From assembly GCA_044507605.1 (NCBI GenBank), contig JBIQJI010000027.1, forward strand, positions 1-64,000: a stretch of 64,000 nt of DNA, read 5' to 3'. Below, piece by piece: positions 8,494 through 19,676 of the stretch (positions are counted from its first letter, which is position 1; every line of letters starts with the position of its first letter). Under the pieces are notes generated by a model that saw nothing but the letters and a program-made list of their open reading frames with translations, was not told the DNA's origin and searched no databases. The position numbers and the translations under genes were made by a program. The DNA is from Thermopolyspora sp044507605 (GTDB lineage Bacteria; Actinomycetota; Actinomycetes; Streptosporangiales; Streptosporangiaceae).

Positions 8494-11100
8494 TCAGCGC
8501 AGATTGCCGTTGGTCATGCCCGCGGGCTCCTCGGGCACGGCGATCAGCCCCAGCTCGGCGGGCGAGGCCATCAGCGGATGCGACGGCACGACCCGCACGG
8601 TGTAGCCGAAGGCCCCGGTGCGGTCGAGCGGCACCTTGCCGGCGAACACCGCCCGGCCGTCACCGCCCACAGGCCCCGGCTCCAGCGTGGCGTACGCCGG
8701 GGCGGTCAGCTCGTCGTGCGGCCCGACCCGCCCGTACGCCGCCTGCACGCATACGTCGCCGGGCTCCAGCTCGCCGAGCGCCACCGTGGCCCTGAGGTCG
8801 AGCGCCGCGCCCACCTCGGGCGTCTCGCCCAGCCCGGAGGCCTCCACGTGCTCCACGCGCACGCCCGGCCAGGCGCGGGTGACCCGCAGCTTCCACGCGG
8901 CGTAGTGCCGGGCCTGGTCGTAGCCGTCGGCCGACAGCGCGGCGGCGGACCGGGCCGCCGGGGCGTACAGGGCGGTCACGTAGTCGCGCAGCATGCGGCC
9001 GGCGAGCACCTTGGGGCCGAGCGAGGTGAGCGTGTGCTTGACCATCTCCAGCCAGCGCCTCGGCAGCCCGTCGACGCCGCGGTCGTAGAACCGGTCGGCG
9101 ACCTCGCGCTCGATCAGGTCGTACAGCCCGGCGGCCTCCAGCTCGTCGCGCCGGTCGGGGTCGGTGACGCCATCGGCGGAGGGGATCGCCCAGCCGTTGT
9201 TGCCGTCGTACCACTCGTCCCACCAGCCGTCGAGGATGGAGAGGTTCAGGCCGCCGTTCAACGCCGACTTCATGCCCGAGGTGCCCGACGCCTCCAGGGG
9301 ACGCAGCGGGTTGTTCAGCCACACGTCGCAGCCCTGGGTGAGGAGCCGGCCGAGGGCCATGTCGTAGTCGGGCAGGAAGACGATGCGGTGCCGCACCTCC
9401 TCGTCGTCGGCGAACCGCACGATCTGCTGGATCAGCTTCTTGCCGCCCTCGTCGGCCGGATGCGCCTTGCCGGCGATGACGATCTGCACGGGCTTGTCGG
9501 GGTCGAGCAGCAGCTCACGGAGCCGCTTGGGGTCGCGCAGCATGAGCGTCAGCCGCTTGTACGACGGCACCCTGCGCGCGAACCCGATGGTCAGCACATC
9601 GGGGTCGAGGGCTTCGTCGACCCAGCCCAGCTCCGCCGGCGACGCGCCCCGCTCGCGCCACGACTCGCGCAGCCGCCGCCGGGCGTCTTCGACCAGCCGG
9701 CGGCGCAGGACGCCCCGCACGGCCCAGATGTCGGCGTCGCTGATCTTCTGCAGGGACTCCCAGCCCTCGCCCGTCTTGATCAGGTCCGGCGACTCGCGCG
9801 CCACCAGCTCGACGCCCTCGCGGCCCACCCACGTGGGCGCGTGCACGCCGTTGGTGATCGACCCGATCGGCACCTCGTCGAGGTCGAACCCCGGCCACAG
9901 CGCCTTGAACATCTCCCGGCTCACCTGGCCGTGCAGCTTCGACACGCCGTTGACGCGCTGGGCGAGCCGCATGCCCATCACGGCCATGTTGAAGATCGGC
10001 CGGTCGTGGTGCTGGGAGTCCATCGCCGGGGGCTCGGCGCCGAGGGCGAGGATGCGCTCGACGCCCACCGTGGACCACTCGTCGCTCTCGCGGAAGTGCC
10101 TGCCGATCATGTCGGCCGGGAACCTGTCGATGCCGGCCGGCACCGGCGTGTGCGTGGTGAAGACCGTGCCGGCCCGCACCGCCTCCAGCGCCTCGTCGAA
10201 CGTCAGCCGCTGCTCGGTCAGCTCGCGGATGCGCTCAAGGCCGAGGAAACCGGCGTGGCCCTCGTTGGTGTGGAACACCTCGGGCTCGGCGTGCCCGGTG
10301 ATGCGGCAGTAGGCGCGCAGCGCGCGCACCCCGCCGATGCCGAGCAGCAGCTCCTGCAGCAGGCGGTGCTCGGTGTTGCCGCCGTAGAGGCGGTCGGTGA
10401 CGTCGCGGGCGACGGCGTCGTTGTCGGCGACGTCGGAGTCGAGCAGCAGCAGCGGCACCCGGCCGACCTGCGCGACCCAGATGTGGGCGTGCAGCGCCCG
10501 GCCCTCCGGCAGGCCGATGCGCACCCGGGCCGGGCTGCCGTCGGCCTCGACCAGCGGGGTCAGCGGCAGCCCGCCGGCGTCGAGGCTCGGATAGTGCTCA
10601 AGCTGCCAGCCCTCGGGCGACAGCGACTGCGTGAAATACCCGTGCCGGTAGAGCAGCCCGACGCCGAGGATGGGCACGCCGAGGTCGCTGGCGGCCTTCA
10701 AGTGGTCTCCGGCGAGAATGCCGAGACCGCCGGAGTACTGCGGCAGGGCGGCGGCGATGCCGTACTCCGGGGAGAAATATCCGATGGCGCGCGGCGCGTC
10801 GGCAAGGGTCTGGTACCAGCGCGGCGCGGTCATGTACTCGCGCAGATCGTCGGCGGCGTCGGCGAGGCGGCGCAGAAAGCGGCGGTCGCGGGCCAGATCG
10901 GCGAGCCGGTCGCTTTCGACCGCCCCGAGCAAGGCGACGGGGTCGTGCCCGACGCGCTCCCAGATGACGGGATCCACCTCGGCGAACAGGTCCAGCGTCT
11001 CCGGGTGCCAGGACCAGCGGAGATTCTGCACGAGTTCGCCAAGGGAGGCCAGTGCGGGGGGCAGGACGATGCGGACGGTGAACCTGCGGATTGCTCTCAC
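8494..11100 (-). CDS. glgP: Alpha-glucan (maltodextrin/glycogen) phosphorylase
   Basis: GlgP removes glucose from alpha-1,4-glucan ends as glucose-1-phosphate, using pyridoxal phosphate, in the cytoplasm. The 868-residue protein is of the long actinobacterial/Thermotoga type: an N-terminal DUF3417-like part (LVQNLRWSWHPET), then YFSPEYGI, HTNEGHAGF, VFTTHTPVPAGIDRF and the PLP-lysine region EASGTSGMKSALNGGLNLS. The start is GTG at 11100, with AGGG eight bases upstream. The C-terminal 200 residues form a beta-rich extension usual for this subfamily. The gene is divergent from glgE, so glycogen breakdown and synthesis share a control region of 333 bp. Confidence 0.93.
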   Translation of the reverse strand: MRAIRRFTVRIVLPPALASLGELVQNLRWSWHPETLDLFAEVDPVIWERVGHDPVALLGAVESDRLADLARDRRFLRRLADAADDLREYMTAPRWYQTLADAPRAIGYFSPEYGIAAALPQYSGGLGILAGDHLKAASDLGVPILGVGLLYRHGYFTQSLSPEGWQLEHYPSLDAGGLPLTPLVEADGSPARVRIGLPEGRALHAHIWVAQVGRVPLLLLDSDVADNDAVARDVTDRLYGGNTEHRLLQELLLGIGGVRALRAYCRITGHAEPEVFHTNEGHAGFLGLERIRELTEQRLTFDEALEAVRAGTVFTTHTPVPAGIDRFPADMIGRHFRESDEWSTVGVERILALGAEPPAMDSQHHDRPIFNMAVMGMRLAQRVNGVSKLHGQVSREMFKALWPGFDLDEVPIGSITNGVHAPTWVGREGVELVARESPDLIKTGEGWESLQKISDADIWAVRGVLRRRLVEDARRRLRESWRERGASPAELGWVDEALDPDVLTIGFARRVPSYKRLTLMLRDPKRLRELLLDPDKPVQIVIAGKAHPADEGGKKLIQQIVRFADDEEVRHRIVFLPDYDMALGRLLTQGCDVWLNNPLRPLEASGTSGMKSALNGGLNLSILDGWWDEWYDGNNGWAIPSADGVTDPDRRDELEAAGLYDLIEREVADRFYDRGVDGLPRRWLEMVKHTLTSLGPKVLAGRMLRDYVTALYAPAARSAAALSADGYDQARHYAAWKLRVTRAWPGVRVEHVEASGLGETPEVGAALDLRATVALGELEPGDVCVQAAYGRVGPHDELTAPAYATLEPGPVGGDGRAVFAGKVPLDRTGAFGYTVRVVPSHPLMASPAELGLIAVPEEPAGMTNGNLR

Positions 11101-11433
11101 ACGCCAGAACCCTAGTTACTCTTCGCGGTGACGCGCGACCAAAACGCCCGCGCGCTCCCGGCGTGCCGCGAGGATCTTTCGGACATCCCGCCCAGGGTCC
11201 CGTCTCGCCGGACACACGGCCACCGAAATCAACGGTCAAATTCCGCCCGTCGCTCTTTCGTACCGGGGCGTAAGAGTGGACTATTGGGGCAACCCCCTGT
11301 TGTGCCCTGTCCGCCCGCTCCCCGCGTGAGCGTCCGCTTCGCGCTGCGCGTAAACCGGTCTGATCCAGAAGCCTTGATCAACTTGCCTCGATTTCCGGCG
11401 GCACCGGGCGTGCCGTCGCTACCTTGATTGACG
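11101..11433. promoter_or_regulatory. Divergent glgP/glgE control region (333 bp, no gene seen)
   Basis: I see no coding sequence here. It must hold promoters for both glgP and glgE. An 8-bp palindrome TTGATCAA lies at 11374-11381. A TACCTT hexamer at 11420-11425 lies 8 bases before the glgE ATG and could be a -10 element for a leaderless or very short-leader transcript, but no matching -35 is visible. No riboswitch or operator was recognised. Confidence 0.5.
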
Positions 11434-13464
11434 ATGATCGGACGAATCCCAATCCAGGACATCCACCCCGTCGTCGACTGCGGGCGCCGACCCGCAAAGG
11501 CCGCGGCCGGTGAGACCTTCGAGATCAGCGCCACGGTGTTCCGCGAGGGACACGACGCGGTGGCGGCCGGCGTGGTGCTGTTCGACCCCGACGACAACCG
11601 CGGCCCGCTGCTGCACATGCGCGAGCTCGCGCCCGGCACCGACCGCTGGGGCGTCGACGTGACGCTGCCCACCGAGGGCCACTGGCACTTCCGCGTCGAG
11701 GCCTGGGGCGACCCCATCGCCACCTGGCTGCACGACGCCGGCATCAAGATCCCCAGAGGCATGGACTCCGAGCTGATGTGCGAGGAGGGCGCGCGGCTGT
11801 TCGAGCGCGCGGCCAAGGGCGTGCGCCCGGGCGGGGAATGCCAGGGCTGCGGGCACCGGGCGGCGCTGCTGTCGGTCGCGGCGCGGCTGCGCGACGAGAC
11901 GCTCGACCCGCGGGCGCGGCTGGCGTTCGCGCGGCTGCCCGAGACCGAGAGCCTGCTCCTCGCGCATCCGCTGCGCGACCTGCTGACCCGGTCGGCCAAG
12001 TGCCGGGTGGTCGTGCACCGGCGGCGGGCGCTGTTCGGGTCGTGGTACGAGTTCTTCCCGCGCTCGGAGGGCGTGGTCATCGACGAGGAGTCGGTGCCGC
12101 GTTCGGGCACGTTCGCCACCGCAGCCAAGCGGCTGCCGGCGATCGCCGAGATGGGGTTCGACGTCGTCTACCTGCCGCCGATCCACCCGATCGGGCACAC
12201 GTTCCGCAAGGGGCGCAACAACACCCTGCACCCCGAGCCGGGCGACCCCGGCTCGCCGTGGGCCATCGGCTCCGAAGACGGCGGCCACGACGCGATCCAC
12301 CCCGACCTCGGCACCCTCGACGACTTCGACGCCTTCGTCGAGCGCACCCGCGAGCTGGGCATGGAGGTCGCCCTCGACCTGGCCCTGCAGTGCTCCCCCG
12401 ACCACCCGTGGGTCAAGGAGCACCCGGAGTGGTTCACCATCAGGGCCGACGGCACGATCGCGTACGCCGAGAACCCGCCGAAGAAGTACCAGGACATCTA
12501 CCCGCTGAACTTCGACAAGGACCCCGACGGCATCTACGCCGAGGTCAAGCGGATCGTGCGGCACTGGATGGCCCACGGGGTGCGCATCTTCCGCGTGGAC
12601 AACCCGCACACCAAGCCGGTGCCGTTCTGGGAGCGGCTACTGGCCGACATCCACGCCAGCGACCCCGATGTGCTCTTCCTGTCGGAGGCGTTCACCCGGC
12701 CGGCGATGCTGCAGACCCTGGCCAAGGTCGGGTTCCACCAGTCGTACACTTATTTCACGTGGCGTAACACCCGGCAGGAGCTGGAAGAGTACGGCCGCGA
12801 GCTCTCGCACGAGACCTCGCACTTCCTCCGCCCGAACCTGTTCGTCAACACGCCCGACATCCTGCACGAGTACCTGCAGACCGGTGGCGTGCCGGCGTTC
12901 AAGATCAGGGCGGTGCTGGCGGCCATGATGTCGCCGACCTGGGGGGTGTACTCCGGGTATGAACTGGCCGAAAACGTACCGGTTCGTCCAGGCAGTGAAG
13001 AATATCTTGATAGCGAGAAATATCAGTACAAACCTCGCGACTGGGTGGGTGCGGAGCGCGAAGGACGCAGCCTCGCTCCGCTGCTGACCCAGCTCAATGT
13101 GCTGCGAAGAGCGCACCCCGCGCTCCAGGAACTGCGTAACCTACACTTTCATAACGCGGACCAGCCGGAGTTGATCTGCTTCTCCAAGCGATCCCCCGGC
13201 GCCTACGACCCGGCCACACGACGGCACGGAGTGGGCGATGTGGTGCTGGTCGTGGTCAATCTCGACCCGCACCACACGCGCGAGGCCACGGTGTTCCTTG
13301 ACATGCCGGCCCTCGGCCTCGACTGGCACGCCGAGTTCGTCGTAGACGACGAACTCTCAGGCGAGTCCTATCGGTGGAGACAGGCCAACTATGTGCGCCT
13401 CGATCCGCATGTCTGCCCTGCCCACATTTTCACACTGCGAGCAATGTCGACGAGCCCTCGGTGA
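11434..13464 (+). CDS. glgE: GlgE, alpha-1,4-glucan:maltose-1-phosphate maltosyltransferase
   Basis: GlgE transfers maltose from maltose-1-phosphate onto alpha-1,4-glucan chains (GH13_3). The 676-residue protein has an N-terminal beta domain starting MIGRIPIQDIHPVVDCGRRPAKA, then the catalytic barrel with DLALQCSPDHPW, the nucleophile in RIFRVDNPHTK (Asp389) and the acid/base in FLSEAFTRP (Glu418). The 29-residue spacing matches the known Streptomyces enzyme. The ATG at 11434 has no Shine-Dalgarno sequence; a TTG at 11428 would add two residues. It is followed after 72 bp by treS and then mak, the two enzymes that make its maltose-1-phosphate substrate from trehalose. Confidence 0.95.
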   Translation: MIGRIPIQDIHPVVDCGRRPAKAAAGETFEISATVFREGHDAVAAGVVLFDPDDNRGPLLHMRELAPGTDRWGVDVTLPTEGHWHFRVEAWGDPIATWLHDAGIKIPRGMDSELMCEEGARLFERAAKGVRPGGECQGCGHRAALLSVAARLRDETLDPRARLAFARLPETESLLLAHPLRDLLTRSAKCRVVVHRRRALFGSWYEFFPRSEGVVIDEESVPRSGTFATAAKRLPAIAEMGFDVVYLPPIHPIGHTFRKGRNNTLHPEPGDPGSPWAIGSEDGGHDAIHPDLGTLDDFDAFVERTRELGMEVALDLALQCSPDHPWVKEHPEWFTIRADGTIAYAENPPKKYQDIYPLNFDKDPDGIYAEVKRIVRHWMAHGVRIFRVDNPHTKPVPFWERLLADIHASDPDVLFLSEAFTRPAMLQTLAKVGFHQSYTYFTWRNTRQELEEYGRELSHETSHFLRPNLFVNTPDILHEYLQTGGVPAFKIRAVLAAMMSPTWGVYSGYELAENVPVRPGSEEYLDSEKYQYKPRDWVGAEREGRSLAPLLTQLNVLRRAHPALQELRNLHFHNADQPELICFSKRSPGAYDPATRRHGVGDVVLVVVNLDPHHTREATVFLDMPALGLDWHAEFVVDDELSGESYRWRQANYVRLDPHVCPAHIFTLRAMSTSPR

Positions 13465-13536
13465 TCATGGCGAGCACACCGCATCGCACACCCAAAGCCG
13501 GCGACCCGATCACTTAGCACAGCGGGGAGTCCTTAG

Positions 13537-15278
<1,742 letters not shown>

Positions 15279-15282
<4 letters not shown>

Positions 15283-16631
15283 TCAGTTCGCTCGAAGGGC
15301 TCCTCGCCGGCTGGATCGGCCACCAGCGCTGGTTCGCCGGCAAGGGCCGCGCGATCGACGACATCGGCATCGAGTCCGATGTCGCGATCGCCCACGGCGA
15401 CCCCGGCCTGCGCCACCTCATCGTGACCGTGACGCAGGCCGGTGCCCGCGACCGCTACTCCCTGCTCCTCGGCGTCCGCGCCGAGGTCCCCGAACGCCTC
15501 CGGCACGTCCAGTTCGGCCCCACCTACTACGACGCCGCCCACGACGCCGACCTCACCGGCCTGCTCCTGGCGGCCATGGCCGACGGCGCCGACATCGGGC
15601 CGCTGCGCTTCCGGCACATGACCGACGGCGCCGACGCGACCATCGACACCTCGCTGCGCAGCCTCGTGCTCGGCGCCGAACAGTCCAACACGTCCCTCGT
15701 CTTCGGCGACGCCTACATCTGCAAGCTGTTCCGCCGCCTGATCCCCGGCATCAACCCCGAACTGGAGATCATCACCGCGCTGGCCCGGCGACGCTCCCCG
15801 CACATCGCGCAGCCGTACGGCTGGATCGAAACCGACCTCGACGGCGAGAACACCACGCTCGCCATCACCCAGGAGTTCCTCCGCACCGCCAACGACGGCT
15901 GGTCGCTCGCCCTCGCCAGCGTCCGCGACCTGTACGGCCACGGCACCCGCCCCGACATCACGGCCGCCGACGCCGGCGGCGACTTCGCCGCCGAGTCGCA
16001 CCGCCTCGGCATCGCCACGGCCCGCGTCCACCGCGAACTCGCCGCGGCCTTCCCCACCGCCACCGAAGACCCCCCCGAGATCAAACGCATGGCCGAACGC
16101 TTCCGCCGCCGCCTCGACCAGATGACCCAGGAGGTCCCCGAACTCGCCCCCTACGCCCCGGACGTCCACCGCGTCTACGACCGCCTGGCCGACATCGACC
16201 ACTCGGTGCCGGTGCAACGCGTCCACGGCGACTACCACCTCGGCCAGGTCATGCGCACCCACACCGAATGGGTCGTCCTCGACTTCGAAGGCGAACCCGG
16301 CCAGCCGCTGGCCGAACGCCGCGCCCTCGACACCCCGCTGAGAGACGTGGCCGGCATGCTCCGCTCCTTCGAGTACGCCTCCCGCCACCTCCTCCTCGAC
16401 CACCCCGAAGGCGCCGACCTCGGCCCCCGAGCCGCCGAATGGTCCACCCGCAACCGCACGGCCTTCCTCGAGGGCTACGCCGAAGGCGGCGGCAGAATCC
16501 ACGGCGACGACGCCGTCCTCCTGCGCGCCCTCGAATACGCCAAAGCCGTCTACGAGGTCGGCTACGAATCCCGGAACCGCCCCACCTGGCTCCCCATCCC
16601 CCTGGCGGCCTTCACCCACCCCACCACCTGA
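15279..16631 (+). CDS. mak: Maltokinase (ATP:maltose 1-phosphotransferase, Pep2-type)
   Basis: Mak phosphorylates maltose at C1 to give maltose-1-phosphate for GlgE. The 450-residue protein starts VISSLEGLLAGWIGHQRWFAG, typical of the maltokinase N-terminal cap, and carries the aminoglycoside-kinase-like catalytic motifs VHGDYHLGQV and VLDFEGEPG in its second half. The GTG at 15279 overlaps the treS TGA, with GAGGAG five bases upstream inside treS, which fixes the start. In many actinomycetes glgB follows directly; here the next pathway gene is 3.8 kb away and the interval is filled by unrelated genes mostly on the other strand. Confidence 0.94.
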
Positions 16632-16677
16632 CCCCCGGCCACGGCGCCACCGCCATGGGCTCGAAAGCAGCAACGCT

Positions 16678-16922
16678 CTACGGCCACTCGACACGGAGAA
16701 GGCAGACCTCACGTTGCCGCTCCAGAACGAGGTACGTGGCAAGGCCCCGTTCGCCGAAGGCATGAGTCAGCATGTTCGCTGACGGATTCGTGACGTTGTA
16801 CGAGGTCCGCTCCATGGTGCGACCTCCAGGAGCGTGCACAACTCCGCGAGCGGGCGCAGGGCGTGGTCGGGGAGCGCGGCGATCTGCTCTTCGGCGATGG
16901 GATCGACGACGAGACGGTACAC
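16678..16922 (-). pseudogene. RelE-like toxin gene broken by a one-base frameshift
   Basis: From a GTG at 16922 the frame reads VYRLVVDPIAEEQIAALPDH, then ALRPLAELCTLLEVAPWSGP, after which it runs out of frame to a stop. In the next frame the expected continuation is intact: SYNVTNPSANMLTHAFGERG, then LATYLVLERQREV and the end at 16678. Joining the two needs one extra base near 16801-16808 and would give an 81-residue RelE/ParE-like toxin of normal size. The GTG directly abuts the TAG of the DUF6247 gene, the usual antitoxin-toxin arrangement. Either the toxin is dead, it is made by ribosomal frameshifting, or the assembly has lost one base in a GC-rich run. Confidence 0.75.
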
Positions 16923-17255
16923 CTAAAGGTCGACTCCCCGGGCGGCGAGGACGTCGCGCCACGGCCGACCTCGCGGCGGCTCCTCACCGGCAAGCACCCG
17001 CTCGGCACGAGCATGCATCTCCAACCGCCCAGCGGGGTCCTTGACCGAGTCGCATGCGGAGATCCACCACCGGTGCACGAACGCGTTCAGCGGACCGAGA
17101 TCAAGACTCACCCGCACTTCGTCCAGAACGGCCTTCAGACCGGCGTCGAACGCTTCGCGATCCTGCCGGACGACAAGTGCGGCACGAATGGCCCGCAGGT
17201 TCTTATCCGGCATCGGTGTGTCGGCGGACGCGAAATGCTGCGGCTGCGCGCTCAT
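16923..17255 (-). CDS. DUF6247 family protein, probable antitoxin
   Basis: This 110-residue protein (MSAQPQHFASADTPMPDKN at the start) has the pattern of DUF6247: AIRAAL near the start, a helical central part with PLNAFVHRWW, then ERVLAGEEPPRGRPWRDVLA and the end at GVDL. Such genes commonly precede a small RelE-type toxin gene in actinomycetes, and here a disrupted toxin begins at the very next base. The ATG at 17255 has a strong ribosome binding site (GAGAGGAG, 7 bases before). The protein would neutralise the toxin by direct binding; autoregulation is typical of such pairs but no operator was identified. With the toxin broken it may be an orphan. Confidence 0.72.
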   Translation of the reverse strand: MSAQPQHFASADTPMPDKNLRAIRAALVVRQDREAFDAGLKAVLDEVRVSLDLGPLNAFVHRWWISACDSVKDPAGRLEMHARAERVLAGEEPPRGRPWRDVLAARGVDL

Positions 17256-17511
17256 CACCCAACTCCTCTCCCGGATACCACACAGCCTGCAGAGGCAGGA
17301 CGACACTCCTGAGGCGTCCACTGACTTCTTCACATCGAGCGACGACGTGCTACGCCGGGAGCCGGCCGCGGCGCACGCACGCTCCAGGGGCCGGCGGGCC
17401 GACACCTTCTGTAACGGAGGGGGACCAGAGCGAGATCTCCTGATAGCGGGCCGGCCGATGGATGCCGTGCGGCGAGACACCCGCGTGCGGTGGCGCGTGG
17501 GGGGGAAGGCG

Positions 17512-17994
17512 GTGGTCTCGATGGAGTCCAGGGGCCGTTGGCTGATCGGGACGTTGATCGCCCTGACGGCCCTGGTGGTTTCGGTGCTGGCGTGGCGATT
17601 ACCGCAGGAGCCGGAGCATCGGACGAGCCGGAGTTCCGAAGAGGACCGGCCCGCCACAGAGGTGGTGGCCCCGCCCCACGACGTGCCGAACGCCCTGATC
17701 GGAAACTGGCAGGGTCTGGCCACCAGCGCCCATGGCACGTTCCAGATGCAGCTGAACCTGCAGCAGGGCCGTATCGGCGAGTACGTCGGCTCCCTGCTGA
17801 TCCCCGTGGCCGGCTGCAGATCCGACGTCATCCTGCGCGGCAGCGAGTCGACCGCGATCAACGTCGAGATCCAGGTCAAAACCGGCGCCTGCGTCGGCGG
17901 CAACGCCCGCTTCGCCCTCCGGCCGAACGCCCTGTCCTACCAGGCCATGACGACCGACGGCCAGTCGGTGATAGGAAGCCTGCAAAAGATGTGA
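17512..17994 (+). CDS. Membrane-anchored protein with kinase-sensor-like extracellular domain
   Basis: The protein has about 160 residues. A short basic N-terminus (MESRGRW) is followed by one hydrophobic segment (LIGTLIALTALVVSVLAW) and a linker rich in Pro, Glu and Ser. The outside domain of about 95 residues has two Cys (VAGCRSDVIL and TGACVGGN). That domain (NALIGNWQGLAT...IGEYVGSLLIP) resembles the extracytoplasmic C-terminal domains of some actinobacterial Ser/Thr kinases, here without a kinase. The GTG at 17512 is preceded by GGGGGGAAGG; an ATG three codons later is the alternative. Its 3' end overlaps the degraded methyltransferase frame on the other strand. Function unknown; ligand sensing or wall binding is a guess. 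Confidence 0.6.
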   Translation: MVSMESRGRWLIGTLIALTALVVSVLAWRLPQEPEHRTSRSSEEDRPATEVVAPPHDVPNALIGNWQGLATSAHGTFQMQLNLQQGRIGEYVGSLLIPVAGCRSDVILRGSESTAINVEIQVKTGACVGGNARFALRPNALSYQAMTTDGQSVIGSLQKM

Positions 17995-18490
17995 ACGACC
18001 CCCCTCCGCGCCGGTGGCGAGGAGTGCGGGGCGGGCGCCTCGTCGGGGACGATGAGTTTGTCGTAGGAGTGCGCCGCCAGCACCGGCTCGCCGGTCGCGG
18101 CGTCGCGCACCTCGCAGGTCAGCCGCAGCAGGGCCATGCCGGTGCCGGGCAGCGGGCTCAGCCGCCTGCTCCTGATGTCGATCACGTCGATGTCGCCATC
18201 GGGCCCCTGGTAGCTCTCCGGCCAATGCGCCATCCGGCCGCCGGCCGGGGGGTTGTAGCGGTCGCCGACATAGTCGAAGACGAGCACGCCCCCGGGCGCC
18301 AGCGCCGCGGCCAGGTGCCCGATGACCTGCTCGTGCCCGGCGGGGTCGGTGACATCGCCCAGGCTGTTGCCCGCCAGGATGGCCAGGCCGACCCCTTGGG
18401 CGGGCAGCACGCCGGCGGCGTCGCGGATGTCGCCGTGGAAGACGGCCACCCGCTGACGCAGGTCGGCGGCCACCATGCGGGAGATGGCCC
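17937..18490 (-). pseudogene. SAM-dependent methyltransferase remnant, truncated at both ends
   Basis: The 179-residue frame (17937-18476) resembles the middle of a class I methyltransferase: VAVFHGDIRDA (motif II/III area), LAILAGNSLGDVTDP (motif IV), ALAPGGVLVFDYVGDR (motif VI) and later CEVRDAATGEPVLAAHSYDKL. The SAM-binding motif I (GxGxG) is absent. Upstream in frame there are only 14 further codons before a stop, with no family similarity. The C-terminal 25 residues after VPDEAPAPH lie antisense to the 3' end of the neighbouring gene and look random. I interpret it as a decayed gene rather than a functional enzyme. An ORF from 18476 could still be translated. Confidence 0.55.
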
Positions 18491-18570
18491 GCCGCCTGTT
18501 CAGAGCCGTCGGCTACGAGCACGGCTGCGGGCCGGGGGTGTGCCGGGTCACTCGGTGTGGCTTGTACCGT

Positions 18571-19092
18571 TCACGTGCCCGGAGAGGTGGCGCTTGGGAT
18601 TTCGGCGAATTTCAGGACGTGGTGCATGCGCCGGGCCCAGATGTCGTTCGGCTCGTCCCAGGTGAGCACGAGCCGGGCCGTGCTCACGGCCGACTCGTGG
18701 ATCTGGGCGGTGAACGGTCGTTCGATGGGGTTGCCGGGGTGTTGCGGTTCGGTGTTGCCCAGGTAGAAGCCGATCCATGTGTGGCCGGCGGCGTCTTCGA
18801 TCGCGTACGTCACGTTGCCGATTTCCTTGACGCCGGTGGCGTCGAGGGGTGTCACCCGCAGCGTGCCCTTCATTTCGACCTGCGGGCCCTCGCGCTTGCC
18901 CGGGGTCAGCGTCAGCAGCCGCCAGTGGGCGTGCGCGAGGACGCCTGTGCCGCCGGGGGGCACGCTCGACTCGCGGGTGGAGGGCTCCCACTGCAGGGCC
19001 TGGACGTCGCGGCCGTCGCGCCAGCCGAGCCATAGTGTGAGCGGCACCAGGACCACCACGGCCAGGGCCTCCGCGATGCGTCGCCGACTCAT
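18571..19092 (-). CDS. Membrane-anchored protein of unknown function, operon gene 3
   Basis: The protein has 173 residues: a basic start (MSRRRIAEA), a single hydrophobic segment (LAVVVLVPLTLWLGW) and an extracytoplasmic domain of about 145 residues with beta-strand character (VEMKGTLRVTPLD, VTYAIEDAAGHTWIGFYLG, STARLVLTWDEP). No Cys lipobox and no known catalytic motif are seen. The ATG at 19092 overlaps the upstream gene stop as ATGA. It is the last of three coupled genes encoding similarly built proteins, so the three probably act together at the cell surface. I do not recognise the family. Confidence 0.68.
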   Translation of the reverse strand: MSRRRIAEALAVVVLVPLTLWLGWRDGRDVQALQWEPSTRESSVPPGGTGVLAHAHWRLLTLTPGKREGPQVEMKGTLRVTPLDATGVKEIGNVTYAIEDAAGHTWIGFYLGNTEPQHPGNPIERPFTAQIHESAVSTARLVLTWDEPNDIWARRMHHVLKFAEIPSATSPGT

Positions 19093-19676
19093 TCGGGCAC
19101 CTTGATCTTGTAGTCGTGGGGGGCCTTCGCGACCAGGGCGGGGGCGTTGCTCTCGGTGAAACCGAGGTCGATGGACACCTCGGGCGCGTACTCCCGTTTG
19201 TACGGGGCGTACCAGTGGCCGGTGACGAGCCGTGCCCCGGCCAGCTTGCCCGGCGGCAGTTCGAACGCGAACACTTTGGGGGTCGGGAACAGCGCCTGGA
19301 AGGCGCGCTCGTTGGCGATGCCGAGGTCGAGGCGGCCGGTCTGGGTGTAGCTGAGCCCGTCGGCCGTGCGCAGCTCGGCGTAGTCCAGTTTCAGGGGTTC
19401 GCGCAGGGAGGTGACGGTGGCGTAGACGATGACGAAGATGCCTTTCGTGGTGGTCGGCTTGTCCCCGAGGGCGGGATAGCGGCCCTGCACCGACTTGGCC
19501 AGCCGTACCTCCCGCACGCGGACGGTGAATCCGGCGGTCGTGACGTCCTGCCCGGTGCGGCCTTCGGTGGCGAGCGGCGCCTGCTGCTCCTCGTCGGTGG
19601 GCAGCCGTGTCTGGAGCCACATGGCGAGGGCCAGCAGCGCGACGGCGGGCACGGCCGCCAGGGTCTTTTTGATCAT
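19089..19676 (-). CDS. Membrane-anchored protein of unknown function, operon gene 2
   Basis: The protein has 195 residues: an N-terminal anchor or uncleaved signal (MIKKTLAAVPAVALLALAMW) and an outside domain with an Ig-like/DUF4352-like look (FTVRVREVRLAKSVQG, GIFVIVYATVTSLREPL, LELP-type strands, SIDLGFTESNAP). The phrase about becoming external (TTKGIFVIVYATVT) recalls telomeric-repeat-binding-factor-like DUF4352 domains, but this is only a visual resemblance. The ATG at 19676 overlaps the preceding stop as ATGA, and its own stop overlaps the next start the same way. No catalytic residues are apparent. Confidence 0.68.
   Translation of the reverse strand: MIKKTLAAVPAVALLALAMWLQTRLPTDEEQQAPLATEGRTGQDVTTAGFTVRVREVRLAKSVQGRYPALGDKPTTTKGIFVIVYATVTSLREPLKLDYAELRTADGLSYTQTGRLDLGIANERAFQALFPTPKVFAFELPPGKLAGARLVTGHWYAPYKREYAPEVSIDLGFTESNAPALVAKAPHDYKIKVPE

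Noticed and set aside
8383..11115. 910-codon plus-strand frame opposite glgP
   Set aside because: It is antisense to a fully conserved phosphorylase and has biased composition (His, Arg, Gly, Val) without motifs.
17599..18522. 307-codon minus-strand frame through the methyltransferase remnant
   Set aside because: It is in a different phase from the conserved methyltransferase motifs and shows only Arg/Ala/Gly-rich sequence.
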